DNA of 42,587 nt, from NCBI RefSeq assembly GCF_002870125.1, contig NZ_PNEO01000027.1:1-42587 (forward strand), read 5' to 3'. The DNA is from Burkholderia sp. WAC0059. Lineage in GTDB: Bacteria > Pseudomonadota > Gammaproteobacteria > Burkholderiales > Burkholderiaceae. Below, one piece after another: positions 1 to 7,381 of the stretch; position 1 is the stretch's first letter; each line of letters opens with the position of its first letter. The translations under genes were made by a program, and so were the position numbers. The notes beneath the pieces are model-generated. The model saw only the letters and a list, made by a program, of their open reading frames with translations. It made no database searches and was not told the DNA's origin.

Positions 1-58
1 GGGATGTCGGGCGCATGAATTCGAACGCGTCGCCTATCGTCGAGCCGCCTGTCTATCG

Positions 59-80
59 GCACTGCTGTTGGAAGCAGTGC
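59..80. terminator. Hairpin at the 3' end of the GNAT gene
   Basis: An 8-bp perfect stem, GCACTGCT at 59-66 and AGCAGTGC at 73-80, encloses a 6-base loop. It abuts the stop codon of the minus-strand acetyltransferase. Neither side has a clear T-run, so it may be a weak terminator or only an RNA 3'-end stabiliser. Confidence 0.35.
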
Positions 81-565
81 TATTGCGTTCGCCGCGGCTC
101 CCTGACGTAGTAGATATCCCATTCTGCCTCGTCAATTTTCACGAAACCATGCCGCTGATAAAAGCGGTTCGAATCGCTATCGCGCAACGCGCCCACTCTG
201 ACCGGAATCGATTGCGAATCGGCGTCGGCAAAGATCGACATGAGCACCGCAGCACCGATTCCCCTCCCCTGATGAGCCGGGACGATATACAGGTGTTCGA
301 GCGCCAGATGATCGTGGACCGGCTTGACCAGTACAAAACCGACCGGCACGCCGTCCGCGACGACGAACCTGCAGAACGCGCGATCGAACGACGACAGAAA
401 ACGATCCCTTGCCCGCCGGGGATCGAAGCGGCCGATACGCTCGAGACTTTCCCGCATGGCATCGATGCGCATCTGCACCAGCGTTTCGGCATCGTCATGC
501 GTCGTGGTTGCGAATGTCAGGTTCACCGGATTGCCCTCGATCGCTGGTTCGCAAGAGACAGTCAT
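80..565 (-). CDS. GNAT family N-acetyltransferase
   Basis: A 161-residue protein with the compact GNAT fold, which transfers an acetyl group from acetyl-CoA to an amine; the substrate is not predictable. The acetyl-CoA pyrophosphate loop is visible as the motif A stretch LYIVPAHQGRGIGAAVL (about residues 92-108), matching Q/RxxGxG/A. It is followed by the usual late motif with NRFYQRHGF (about residues 131-139), where the Tyr often serves as general acid. The ATG at 565 has no good Shine-Dalgarno; a GTG at 526 (148 residues, starting at NLTF) is preceded by GAGGG and may be the true start. It lies 97 bases downstream of the LysR gene on the same strand, so co-transcription is possible. A hairpin follows the stop. 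Confidence 0.85.
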   Translation of the reverse strand: MTVSCEPAIEGNPVNLTFATTTHDDAETLVQMRIDAMRESLERIGRFDPRRARDRFLSSFDRAFCRFVVADGVPVGFVLVKPVHDHLALEHLYIVPAHQGRGIGAAVLMSIFADADSQSIPVRVGALRDSDSNRFYQRHGFVKIDEAEWDIYYVREPRRTQ

Positions 566-662
566 GCTATTGAAAGCGATCGGGTTGCTTTCTGAAATTC
601 ACCGATACCGAATAATCGACGATCAGAATACACGTGTCGAATGACTGAAATCGGCTGCGAAT

Positions 663-1583
663 TCAACCCTGCCGATCCGAATCGATCCCAAAGCGCTCCA
701 CGACGAATTCGATAAAGCTTCGAAGCTTCGGCGACATCTGGCGATCGCGCAAATAGAGCAGGCTGACCGGCCGGACTGGCGGCGCGTGATCGGGCAGAAC
801 CTCGACGAGATGCCCCGCCTTGATATCGGCATCGACCAGAATGGACGGCAGCATCGCGATCCCCATGCCGGCCAGAACGGCCCTGCGCAGCGCGTCCGAA
901 TTGTCGATCCTCAGGCGTCCGCCGACAGGAACGCTCACCTGTCCGTCGGGCCCGGATAACACCCACTCGGGCTCCACCGTGCGCAGCTCGGAGCGCGGCG
1001 GATAGGCATAGGTCAGGCATTGGTGAGAACGGAGGTCTTCCGGCGTTTCCGGCGCGCCGTTCGCGCCGAGATACGCGGACGACGCGCACAGTACGAGACG
1101 ATAAGGCTGCAACGGTCGCGCGACGAGGTCGGCGTCTCCCGGCTTGCCGATGCGGATGGCCGCTTCGAATCCGTTCTCCATCAGTTCCGACAGCGCGTCG
1201 GTGGCCACGATATCCAACTGGACCTCGGGATAGCGTGCGCAGTAGTCCTCGAGCGAAGGAACGAGGCATTCGTTGCTGAAAATCACCGGGGCCGTAATGC
1301 GCAAAAGCCCACGCGGCGTCCCGAGATGATCGAGCGCGGAACGCTCGGCATCGTCGACAAGCCCCAGGATCTCGATACACCGGTCGTAGTAGGCCTGCCC
1401 AAACGCACTGATCTGCTGCCTGCGCGTGGTGCGATGGATGAGCCGCGTGCCGAGCCGCGCCTCCAGCGCCTGGAGATGATTGCCGACCATGGTCGGCGAC
1501 AGGTTGCAGGCGTCCGCAGCAGCCGTCAGGCTGCCCGTCTCGACTACGCGCACGAACACAGTCATTGCCTTGAGAAGGTCCAT
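663..1583 (-). CDS. LysR family transcriptional regulator
   Basis: A 306-residue LysR-type regulator. The N-terminal winged HTH spans about residues 3-60 (AADACNLSPTMVGNHLQALEARLG is the recognition part), followed by a periplasmic-binding-protein-like effector domain to the C-terminus. It resembles the subgroup often found divergent from transporters or oxidoreductases. I use the ATG at 1583; a TTG two codons upstream (1589) is also open. It is divergent from the DHA2 exporter at 1702 across a short AT-rich region with a direct repeat and a palindrome, so it most likely controls that exporter and itself. The effector is unknown. Confidence 0.9.
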   Translation of the reverse strand: MDLLKAMTVFVRVVETGSLTAAADACNLSPTMVGNHLQALEARLGTRLIHRTTRRQQISAFGQAYYDRCIEILGLVDDAERSALDHLGTPRGLLRITAPVIFSNECLVPSLEDYCARYPEVQLDIVATDALSELMENGFEAAIRIGKPGDADLVARPLQPYRLVLCASSAYLGANGAPETPEDLRSHQCLTYAYPPRSELRTVEPEWVLSGPDGQVSVPVGGRLRIDNSDALRRAVLAGMGIAMLPSILVDADIKAGHLVEVLPDHAPPVRPVSLLYLRDRQMSPKLRSFIEFVVERFGIDSDRQG

Positions 1584-1701
1584 TGCCAAATTTTAGTGGG
1601 TTCTATGCCAAATTTTCGGCCCTTTATAAAATTTTATTGGGGAATTAAAGTGCTCCATCGCCAGCCGTCAGGCGGCTCCGTTTGTCTCGCGCCCGGCCCG
1701 G
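1584..1701. promoter_or_regulatory. Divergent LysR/exporter control region
   Basis: This intergenic stretch is much richer in AT than its surroundings. TGCCAAATTTT occurs twice as a direct repeat (1584-1594 and 1606-1616), 22 bases apart or about two helical turns, the first copy touching the LysR start codon. A perfect 12-bp palindrome ATAAAATTTTAT lies at 1626-1637. These are plausible LysR contact sites and promoter elements for both genes; no binding assignment can be made from sequence alone. Confidence 0.5.
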
Positions 1702-3114
1702 GTGACTCACTCATTCATGCACGCACACTCGACCCGATCACCCCGCCTTGCGCTTCTCGCGACCAGCCTTGGCTTTGCAATCATCTGTCTCGACGTCACC
1801 GTCGTGAACGTCGCGCTCGAACGCATTCAGAAAAGCCTCGCCAGCGATTCCGCCCAACTGGAGTGGGTACTCAATGCCTACACGCTCGCGTTCGCGAGCC
1901 TGTTGCTCAGCGCGGGAGCGCTGGGCGATCGGCTGGGCGCCCGGCGCATCTTCGTCGGCGGCTTCGCCGTGTTCACCCTGGCGTCCATCGCATGCGGCCT
2001 CGCCCCCGAGGCGACAGCGCTTATCGCCGCCCGGGCGGCGCAGGGCATCGGCGCCGCCCTGTGCGTGCCCTCGTCGCTCTCGCTGCTCAGCGCCGCCTTC
2101 CCCGATCCGAAGACGCGCGCGAAAGCCATCAGCATCTGGGCCGGGACGGCCTCGCTGGCGCTGGGAGCCGGGCCGTTGGCAGGCGGCTTGCTGATCGGCA
2201 GTTTCGGCTGGCGCAGCATCTTTCTGATCAACGTGCCGTTCGGTGTCGCCGGCATCTGGCTGACGCTCGCCTACGTGCCCGACACCGTGCGCAACGCGGC
2301 GCGCCGCATCGACCTGATGGGACAAATATTGGCGGCCGCCTCGCTCGTCGCGCTCACCTTCGCCGTCGTCGAAAGCGGCCAGTGGGGTTGGGAAAATCCG
2401 GCCGTGACGATGGGCCTCGCCGGTTTCGCTGTCTTCGGCCTGCTGTTCGTGCTGGCGGAAAAACGGCAGCGGCAACCGATGCTGCCGCTGTCGCTGCTGC
2501 AAATACCCGCGGTCGTCGTGAGTTCGCTGGCGGGACTGGCGCTCAACTTCGGCTATTACGGCCTGATGTTTGCCATGAGTCTTTTCTTCCAGGGCGTGTG
2601 GAAATATTCGCCGCTCGAGACCGGCCTAGCTTTCCTGCCGATGACGGCCGTCGTCACGGTGGCCAATCTCGCCTCGGGCACGCTCACGACCCGATTCGGT
2701 CACCGCTTTCCGATGGTGCTCGGGCAAGCGCTGGCAACGGCCAGTTTGCTTTCGATAAGTCTGATCGGGATAGACAGCAGTTACCTGGCGATTACGATCC
2801 CGCTGTTAGCCATCGGCATCGGCGTCGCGCTGGCCGTACCGTCGATCAATACGGCGCTCCTCGCCCACGTCGATCCGGGTTCCACCGGCATCGCATCAGG
2901 CGTGCTGAACACGGCACGCCAGATCGGCGGCGCACTTGGGGTCGGCGTGTTCGGTGCGCTCGTTTCGGGAACGAAAGGCCAGATGGTCGAAGGCCTCCAT
3001 GTCGGCGTATTGATCGCCGGTGCGCTGATGGCGGCAGGCGTCGTGATCGCCATCGCGGGGCTCAAGCCGGCAGGTCCGGTGGCAAGCCCGGATTCGGTGG
3101 CTAGTGGACGGTGA
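1702..3114 (+). CDS. MFS transporter, DHA2 (EmrB/QacA-like) family
   Basis: A 470-residue inner-membrane exporter of the drug:H+ antiporter-2 family, expected to have 14 transmembrane helices. TM1 carries the DHA2 signature LDVTVVNVALE (about residues 30-40). The loop motif A is GDRLGARR (about residues 78-85) and the antiporter motif C region is LALGAGPLAGG (about residues 152-162). The hydrophobic pattern continues to the C-terminus without interruption. An alternative start is the Met at 1717. Its divergent LysR neighbour is the likely regulator. Substrate is unknown; drugs or small metabolites are typical for the family. The reading frame +0 of the opposite phase also stays open for long stretches because of GC bias and is not coding. 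Confidence 0.9.
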   Translation: MTHSFMHAHSTRSPRLALLATSLGFAIICLDVTVVNVALERIQKSLASDSAQLEWVLNAYTLAFASLLLSAGALGDRLGARRIFVGGFAVFTLASIACGLAPEATALIAARAAQGIGAALCVPSSLSLLSAAFPDPKTRAKAISIWAGTASLALGAGPLAGGLLIGSFGWRSIFLINVPFGVAGIWLTLAYVPDTVRNAARRIDLMGQILAAASLVALTFAVVESGQWGWENPAVTMGLAGFAVFGLLFVLAEKRQRQPMLPLSLLQIPAVVVSSLAGLALNFGYYGLMFAMSLFFQGVWKYSPLETGLAFLPMTAVVTVANLASGTLTTRFGHRFPMVLGQALATASLLSISLIGIDSSYLAITIPLLAIGIGVALAVPSINTALLAHVDPGSTGIASGVLNTARQIGGALGVGVFGALVSGTKGQMVEGLHVGVLIAGALMAAGVVIAIAGLKPAGPVASPDSVASGR

Positions 3115-3263
3115 TGGGCGAATCGCGTCTCCACGACCGCCAATCGACGGGCCGACGATAGGCGCATTACGAGTTCCACCCCGCGTTCTGCAAAACGGTC
3201 CGGTAGCCGTCAGAACCACCGCCGCAAGACGAACCCACGGCGGCCCCGCAGACAACGCCGCGC

Positions 3264-3878
3264 TCACATCGGCGGCGCCACCCCGTTCTTTTCGACCACC
3301 ACGCGCTGCGCGACCAGCGCCCCTTGCGATGCGGGCGTCGCCACGACGAACACCTGCTTGCCCGGGCTCAGGTCCGTGCGCGCGGCCGGGACGAAAGTCA
3401 CGATCGGCACGTTCGGCGGCACCGTCACCTCGTTGCTGCCGCCTTTGTACGACAGCTTCAGATTCCGGCCGTCGGTGCCCTGCACGACCGTGTCGACGTT
3501 GGCGTTCGTCATCGTGCTGTTCGGCCCGAAATCCCATGCGTAATGTCCTTCGCCCGTGCCGCGCGCGGATTCCGGAAAGACGACCACTTCGGTAGCCGTC
3601 AGCTTGCCGTCCGTGCCGGTTATGGCGGCCGTGCCGACGAACGAGCCGGGCTTGATGTCCGCGAGTTGCATGGCCTTGACCGACGAAACGGCGATGGTCG
3701 GCTTGAGTTCGATCGAAACCGTATCGCCGCTGCGGCGATGCACCTTCAGAACGTCGCCGTCGAGCGAGACGATGTCGCCGCGAATGCGCTCCGGTTTGCC
3801 GGAAGGCGTCTGGGCCAGCGCAACGCCGGAAAGGGCCAGCGCGGCGAGCGCAACGCCGAATTTGAGGCGAATGGACAT
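3264..3878 (-). CDS. Exported protein, DUF5666-like
   Basis: A 204-residue protein with a clear Sec signal peptide (MSIRLK, hydrophobic core VALAALALSGVALA, cleavage after ALA about residue 22). I start it at the ATG at 3878, which has AAGGAG seven bases upstream; an open extension upstream to 3926 lacks such a site. The mature part looks all-beta with repeated short strands (GDIVSLDGDVLKVHRRSGD, then GSFVGTAAITGTDGKLTATEVVVFPE), like DUF5666/OB-type modules. It is the last gene of the cytochrome b561-molybdoenzyme unit, 49 bases after it, so it may be an accessory periplasmic protein of that redox pair. No catalytic motif is visible. Confidence 0.75.
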   Translation of the reverse strand: MSIRLKFGVALAALALSGVALAQTPSGKPERIRGDIVSLDGDVLKVHRRSGDTVSIELKPTIAVSSVKAMQLADIKPGSFVGTAAITGTDGKLTATEVVVFPESARGTGEGHYAWDFGPNSTMTNANVDTVVQGTDGRNLKLSYKGGSNEVTVPPNVPIVTFVPAARTDLSPGKQVFVVATPASQGALVAQRVVVEKNGVAPPM

Positions 3879-3927
3879 GAATGCTCCTTGAAAGGTGGAT
3901 GGACTGAAAAACGCGAACGTCTGCACG

Positions 3928-4719
3928 TCAGGAACCGCCGAACCAGTTGTAGCCCTGGTTCTCCCAATAGCCGCCGGGATATTCGTTCGTCACGCTGATC
4001 GCGACGATATGCTTGGGATTCTTGTAGCCGAGCTTGATCGGCATGCGCAGCTTCATCGGGAAACCGTATTTCGGCGGCAGCACGTCGCCGTCGTAGGTCA
4101 GCGTGAGCAGGGTCTGCGCGTGCAGCGCGCTCGGCATGTCGATGCTGGTCCAGTAATTGTCCGCGCAGTGCAGCGAGACGTACTTCGCCGTGACGTCCGC
4201 CCCCACGCGCCGCAGGAAGTCGGAAAAGCGCACGCCGCCCCAGTGGCCGATGGCGCTCCATCCCTCGATGCAGATGTGGCGCGTAATCTGGCTCTCCTGC
4301 GGCAGCGCGCGCAATTCGTCGAGCGTCCAGACGAGCTTGCCTTTCGCAAGGCCGCCCACCTGGAGCCGGTAGGTCGCCGGATCGACTTCGGGCACGTCGT
4401 CGATGTCGTAGAACGCGTTGAACGGAAACGGCCGCGTGAGCATCGACTCCGGATACGTCGGGGCCATCCGGTTCGGATCGAACAGCAGCGCCTGCACGTC
4501 GTCGTTGAAGAACGACATCCTGCGCAGCAGGGTGTTCACCGACTGATCGTTGGACAGATCGCAACCCGAGAGCATCGCGAGGCCGCCGAGCGTGAGAATG
4601 CGCTTGCCGAGCAGCCGTCGCGCCGGGTTTTTCAGCGCGTTACGCGCATCCTTCAGGATGGATTCGCCATGAGACGCGAGAAATGCGTTGGCTCTATCGG
4701 ACTTCCTGCGAAGCGTCAT
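3928..4719 (-). CDS. Molybdopterin-dependent oxidoreductase (YedY/sulfite-oxidase fold)
   Basis: A 263-residue protein of the oxidoreductase molybdopterin-binding family. The expected molybdenum-ligating Cys is Cys150 in RHICIEGW, followed by the family pattern SAIGHWGGVRFSDFL. Later family segments are visible: YVSLHCADNYWTSIDM and GFPMKLRMPIKLGYKNPKHI. The N-terminus has a twin-arginine-like PARRLLGKR stretch, a hydrophobic segment, and a lipobox ending at Cys53 (AMLSGC), suggesting a Tat-exported lipoprotein facing the periplasm. It starts 3 bases after the cytochrome b561 stop, so the two are translated together, and the cytochrome probably supplies or accepts its electrons. The substrate is unknown; family members act on sulfite or on oxidised methionine. 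It lacks the C-terminal dimerisation domain of classical sulfite oxidases. Confidence 0.88.
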   Translation of the reverse strand: MTLRRKSDRANAFLASHGESILKDARNALKNPARRLLGKRILTLGGLAMLSGCDLSNDQSVNTLLRRMSFFNDDVQALLFDPNRMAPTYPESMLTRPFPFNAFYDIDDVPEVDPATYRLQVGGLAKGKLVWTLDELRALPQESQITRHICIEGWSAIGHWGGVRFSDFLRRVGADVTAKYVSLHCADNYWTSIDMPSALHAQTLLTLTYDGDVLPPKYGFPMKLRMPIKLGYKNPKHIVAISVTNEYPGGYWENQGYNWFGGS

Positions 4720-4722
4720 GTT

Positions 4723-5316
4723 TTACCGTCCGCGAATCATCAGGAGCAGCGAGCGCGGCACGAGCGTCACCATGACGACGTGCACGGCAAAAAACGCAAC
4801 CAGCACGCTCATGGCGACGAAATGCACGACGCGCGCGTTGTCGTATCCGCCCATCAGGACGCGCAGCAGCGGGAATTGCACCGACTTCCAGACCGCCAGC
4901 CCCGAGAGGATGACGAGCACGGTATCGGCAATGACGACGAGATAGGCGAATTTCTGCACCGCGTTGTAGTGCGCGAGATCGCGGTGTCCGAGCCTGCCGC
5001 GCAGCGCGGCGAGCAGATCGGCGGCAAGCGATCGCGGGCTAACGGGCAGCAGTGTCCGGCGCAAGCGCCCCGAAACGAGATTCAGCGCAAGATAGACGAG
5101 AAAATTCGCGACCAGCATCCACATGACCGCGAAATGCCACTGCAGGGCGCCGCCGAGCCAGTTGCCCAGCGTGACGGCCGGCGGAAACTGCAGGGCCGGG
5201 AAGATCGGCGAGGCGTCGTAGATCTGCCAGCCGCTCGTCACCATCAACACGACGGCGAGCGCATTGATCCAGTGCGTGACGCGAACCCAGACGGGTTGAA
5301 TCGTTCGATGGCCCAC
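4723..5316 (-). CDS. Cytochrome b561 family membrane protein
   Basis: A 197-residue integral membrane protein with four hydrophobic helices and well placed His residues: RVTHWINALAVVLMVTSGW in TM1, GALQWHFAVMWMLVANFLVY in TM2, and VVHFVAMSVLVAFFAVHVVMV in the last helix. This His arrangement is that of di-heme b-type cytochromes that exchange electrons with the quinone pool (Ni,Fe-hydrogenase/thiosulfate-reductase b-subunit type). It is the first gene of a three-gene minus-strand unit with the molybdoenzyme 3 bases downstream, the same pairing of a periplasmic molybdoenzyme with a heme membrane anchor as in MsrPQ, although the b-subunit here is of another family. Confidence 0.85.
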   Translation of the reverse strand: MGHRTIQPVWVRVTHWINALAVVLMVTSGWQIYDASPIFPALQFPPAVTLGNWLGGALQWHFAVMWMLVANFLVYLALNLVSGRLRRTLLPVSPRSLAADLLAALRGRLGHRDLAHYNAVQKFAYLVVIADTVLVILSGLAVWKSVQFPLLRVLMGGYDNARVVHFVAMSVLVAFFAVHVVMVTLVPRSLLLMIRGR

Positions 5317-5365
5317 GGCGATCTCGCAGGGTTGAGGAAGTTATTCGTTGCGCCGACAAAAGCGG

Positions 5366-5399
5366 GGAGGCCGGGCGCGGCGATTCGCGCCCGGCCTCC
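5366..5399 (-). terminator. Rho-independent terminator after the AraC gene
   Basis: A perfect 14-bp stem, GGAGGCCGGGCGCG (5366-5379) and CGCGCCCGGCCTCC (5386-5399), encloses a 6-base loop. On the minus strand it is followed by CCGCTTTTGT, a short T-run. It lies 145 bases past the AraC stop and before the cytochrome b561 gene, so it would end the AraC transcript and insulate the redox operon. Confidence 0.65.
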
Positions 5400-5543
5400 G
5401 GCCGCGCAGGACGAGGCCGGCCGTCGACAAATAAACGACGGTCGGGCGGCCAGCGCGAAGCCGGCCGGGTCGGCGGCGTTATCGGAGCGAACGATGCCAG
5501 CGAGCGGTTATTCCACTGGCCGGAAAATATTTTTCCGGCGGCA

Positions 5544-6431
5544 CTACCCCGCCGCCGTCTTCAACATGGCGATATCGCGCCGCGGCGGCGCGCCGAACAT
5601 GCGCGCATATTCGCGGCTGAACTGCGACGGGCTTTCGTAGCCCACCTGCCAGGCGGCCGCCTCGGCATTGGCCTCGCCCGTCGCCATCAAATGCCGCGCC
5701 TCGAGCAGGCGCAACTGCTTCTGGTATTGCAGCGGCGTCATGGAGGTCAGCGCCTTGAACTGCCGGTGGAACGCCGACGGGCTCATCTGCGCGATGGCCG
5801 CCAGCGTCTCGACGCGCAAGGTTTCGGCGAATTGGTCCCGCAGCGCGTGGATTGCCGTGACGACCCGCTGCGTGTGGCTGTTCGCCAGCACGACCCTGGC
5901 CACCTCGCCGCCGTGCGGGCCCGTCAGCAGCCAATAGCAGATTTCCCGCATGATCATCGGCGCGAGCACGGGAATGGCCCGCGGCGTATCGAGCAGGCGC
6001 ACCATGCGCAGCACGCAGTCGGCGAGCGAGCCGTCGAAATCGGTGACGAAAACGCCGTGCGCCAGCGGATCGCGCGGCTGCGGCGGCGCGTCGAGGCACG
6101 CCACGACGTCGTGCATGACGGCGGGATCGAACTCGACGACGACGGCGAGATAAGGCTCGGCCGGACTGGCCTGCTCGACCCGGCTGAATGCCGGCATCTC
6201 GACGCTGACCACAAGGGCCTGCCCCGCCCGGTAGTCGTATCGCCGGTTGCCGAAAATGGTCCACTTGGCGCCCTGCGCGACGACGCAGAGCGCCGGCTTC
6301 ATGATCAGATGGGAAGGATGCTTCTCGTGGTCCGCGTGCAGGAGCATCACCCCCTCGATGGCGGTCGCGACCGGGCTTTCCCGCCCGTCGGTATGGCGCT
6401 TGACGACTTCGACGAGGGCCGTCGACGACAT
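5544..6431 (-). CDS. AraC family transcriptional regulator
   Basis: A 295-residue regulator. The N-terminal half (about residues 20-180) matches the AraC_N cupin-like domain (PSHLIMKPALCVVAQGAKWTIFGNRRYDYRAGQALVVSVEMP), and the C-terminal 100 residues form the double HTH (LRVETLAAIAQMSPSAFHRQFKALTSMTPLQYQKQLRLLEAR then the second helix pair with YESPSQFSREYARMFG). It is divergent from the short-chain dehydrogenase at 6595, a common pairing for this AraC subgroup, and so probably activates or represses that gene. The shared 163-base intergenic region has no palindrome I would assign. Confidence 0.9.
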   Translation of the reverse strand: MSSTALVEVVKRHTDGRESPVATAIEGVMLLHADHEKHPSHLIMKPALCVVAQGAKWTIFGNRRYDYRAGQALVVSVEMPAFSRVEQASPAEPYLAVVVEFDPAVMHDVVACLDAPPQPRDPLAHGVFVTDFDGSLADCVLRMVRLLDTPRAIPVLAPMIMREICYWLLTGPHGGEVARVVLANSHTQRVVTAIHALRDQFAETLRVETLAAIAQMSPSAFHRQFKALTSMTPLQYQKQLRLLEARHLMATGEANAEAAAWQVGYESPSQFSREYARMFGAPPRRDIAMLKTAAG

Positions 6432-6594
6432 TTGAACCTCCTCCGTGCCAGCATTCGCGCATGTTACCGCCGCGCGCGTCCGAAAACGCGGCCCCGTGCA
6501 GGATCAGGCAAGAAGTGAGGCGGTTCGGGCATTCATCGGCGGCGGCCGCGGCCATAAGCTTGCACCTCCGACCCAGCCCGACATGGAGTGTGCA

Positions 6595-7374
6595 ATGACC
6601 GCAGCAAATCCGGCCGAATCGGCCACGAAGATCGCAATCGTCACCGGGGGAAGTCGCGGCCTCGGGCGCAACACGGTGCTCAACCTCGCGCGGCGCGGCG
6701 TCAGTTCGCTGTTCACCTACCATGCCAATCGCGCCGAAGCCGACAAGGTGGTCGGCCTCGTGGAGCAGGCGGGACAGCGGGCCGTCGCGCTGCCGCTCGA
6801 CACCGGCAAAACGGACACGTTCGACGCGTTCGTCGGGCAGGTCCGGGCATCGCTCGCCGCGTGGGGCGCCGACCGGTTCGACTATCTCGTCAACAACGCC
6901 GGCATTTCGAATCACACGCCGATCGAACAGACGAGCGAAGCCGAACTGGACGGCCTCTACAACGTCCATTTCAAGGGCGTATTCTTCCTGACCCAGAAGC
7001 TCCTGCCGCTCATCAATGACGGCGGCCGCATCGTGAACATTTCGTCGGGGCTGACCCGCCTCTCCCTGCCTGGCAGCGCGTCCTATGCGTGCATGAAAGG
7101 CGCGGTCGAGGTCCTGACGCGCTATCTCGCCAAGGAGCTCGGCCCGCGCCGCATCGCCGTCAACACCGTCGCGCCCGGCGCGATCGAAACGGATTTCAGC
7201 GGCGGCATGGTCCGCGACAATCCCGAGGTCAACCGGCGCGTGGCGGAATGGACGGCGCTCGGCCGCGCGGGCCTGCCCGACGACGTCGGCCCGATGATCG
7301 CGTCGCTGCTCTCCGAAGACCACCGCTGGGTCAACGGGCAGCGCATCGAGGTTTCGGGCGGCCTCGCGCTCTAG
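6595..7374 (+). CDS. SDR family NAD(P)-dependent oxidoreductase
   Basis: A 259-residue classical short-chain dehydrogenase/reductase. The dinucleotide-binding motif is TGGSRGLG (residues 17-24), the stabilising NNAG follows in YLVNNAGIS, and the active site is Tyr164-x3-Lys168 (SYACMKG) with the Ser about 14 residues upstream in IVNISSG. The C-terminal VAPGAIETDFSGG and VNGQRIEVSGG are standard. The start at 6595 has GGAG six bases upstream; another ATG at 6583 is in frame. The substrate is unknown. It is divergent from an AraC regulator and its stop lies only 7 bases from the convergent ATPase stop, with no separate terminator between them. Confidence 0.92.
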   Translation: MTAANPAESATKIAIVTGGSRGLGRNTVLNLARRGVSSLFTYHANRAEADKVVGLVEQAGQRAVALPLDTGKTDTFDAFVGQVRASLAAWGADRFDYLVNNAGISNHTPIEQTSEAELDGLYNVHFKGVFFLTQKLLPLINDGGRIVNISSGLTRLSLPGSASYACMKGAVEVLTRYLAKELGPRRIAVNTVAPGAIETDFSGGMVRDNPEVNRRVAEWTALGRAGLPDDVGPMIASLLSEDHRWVNGQRIEVSGGLAL

Positions 7375-7381
7375 TCCGGCC

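Noticed and set aside
1020..3104. A long plus-strand open frame overlapping the LysR and exporter genes
   Set aside because: It runs antisense to LysR and out of frame with the exporter; the protein is Arg-rich with no recognisable domain.
7375..7381. A missing terminator between the convergent dehydrogenase and ATPase genes as a sign of fusion
   Set aside because: Seven bases between convergent stops is unusual but both genes end with intact family C-termini, so nothing is truncated.
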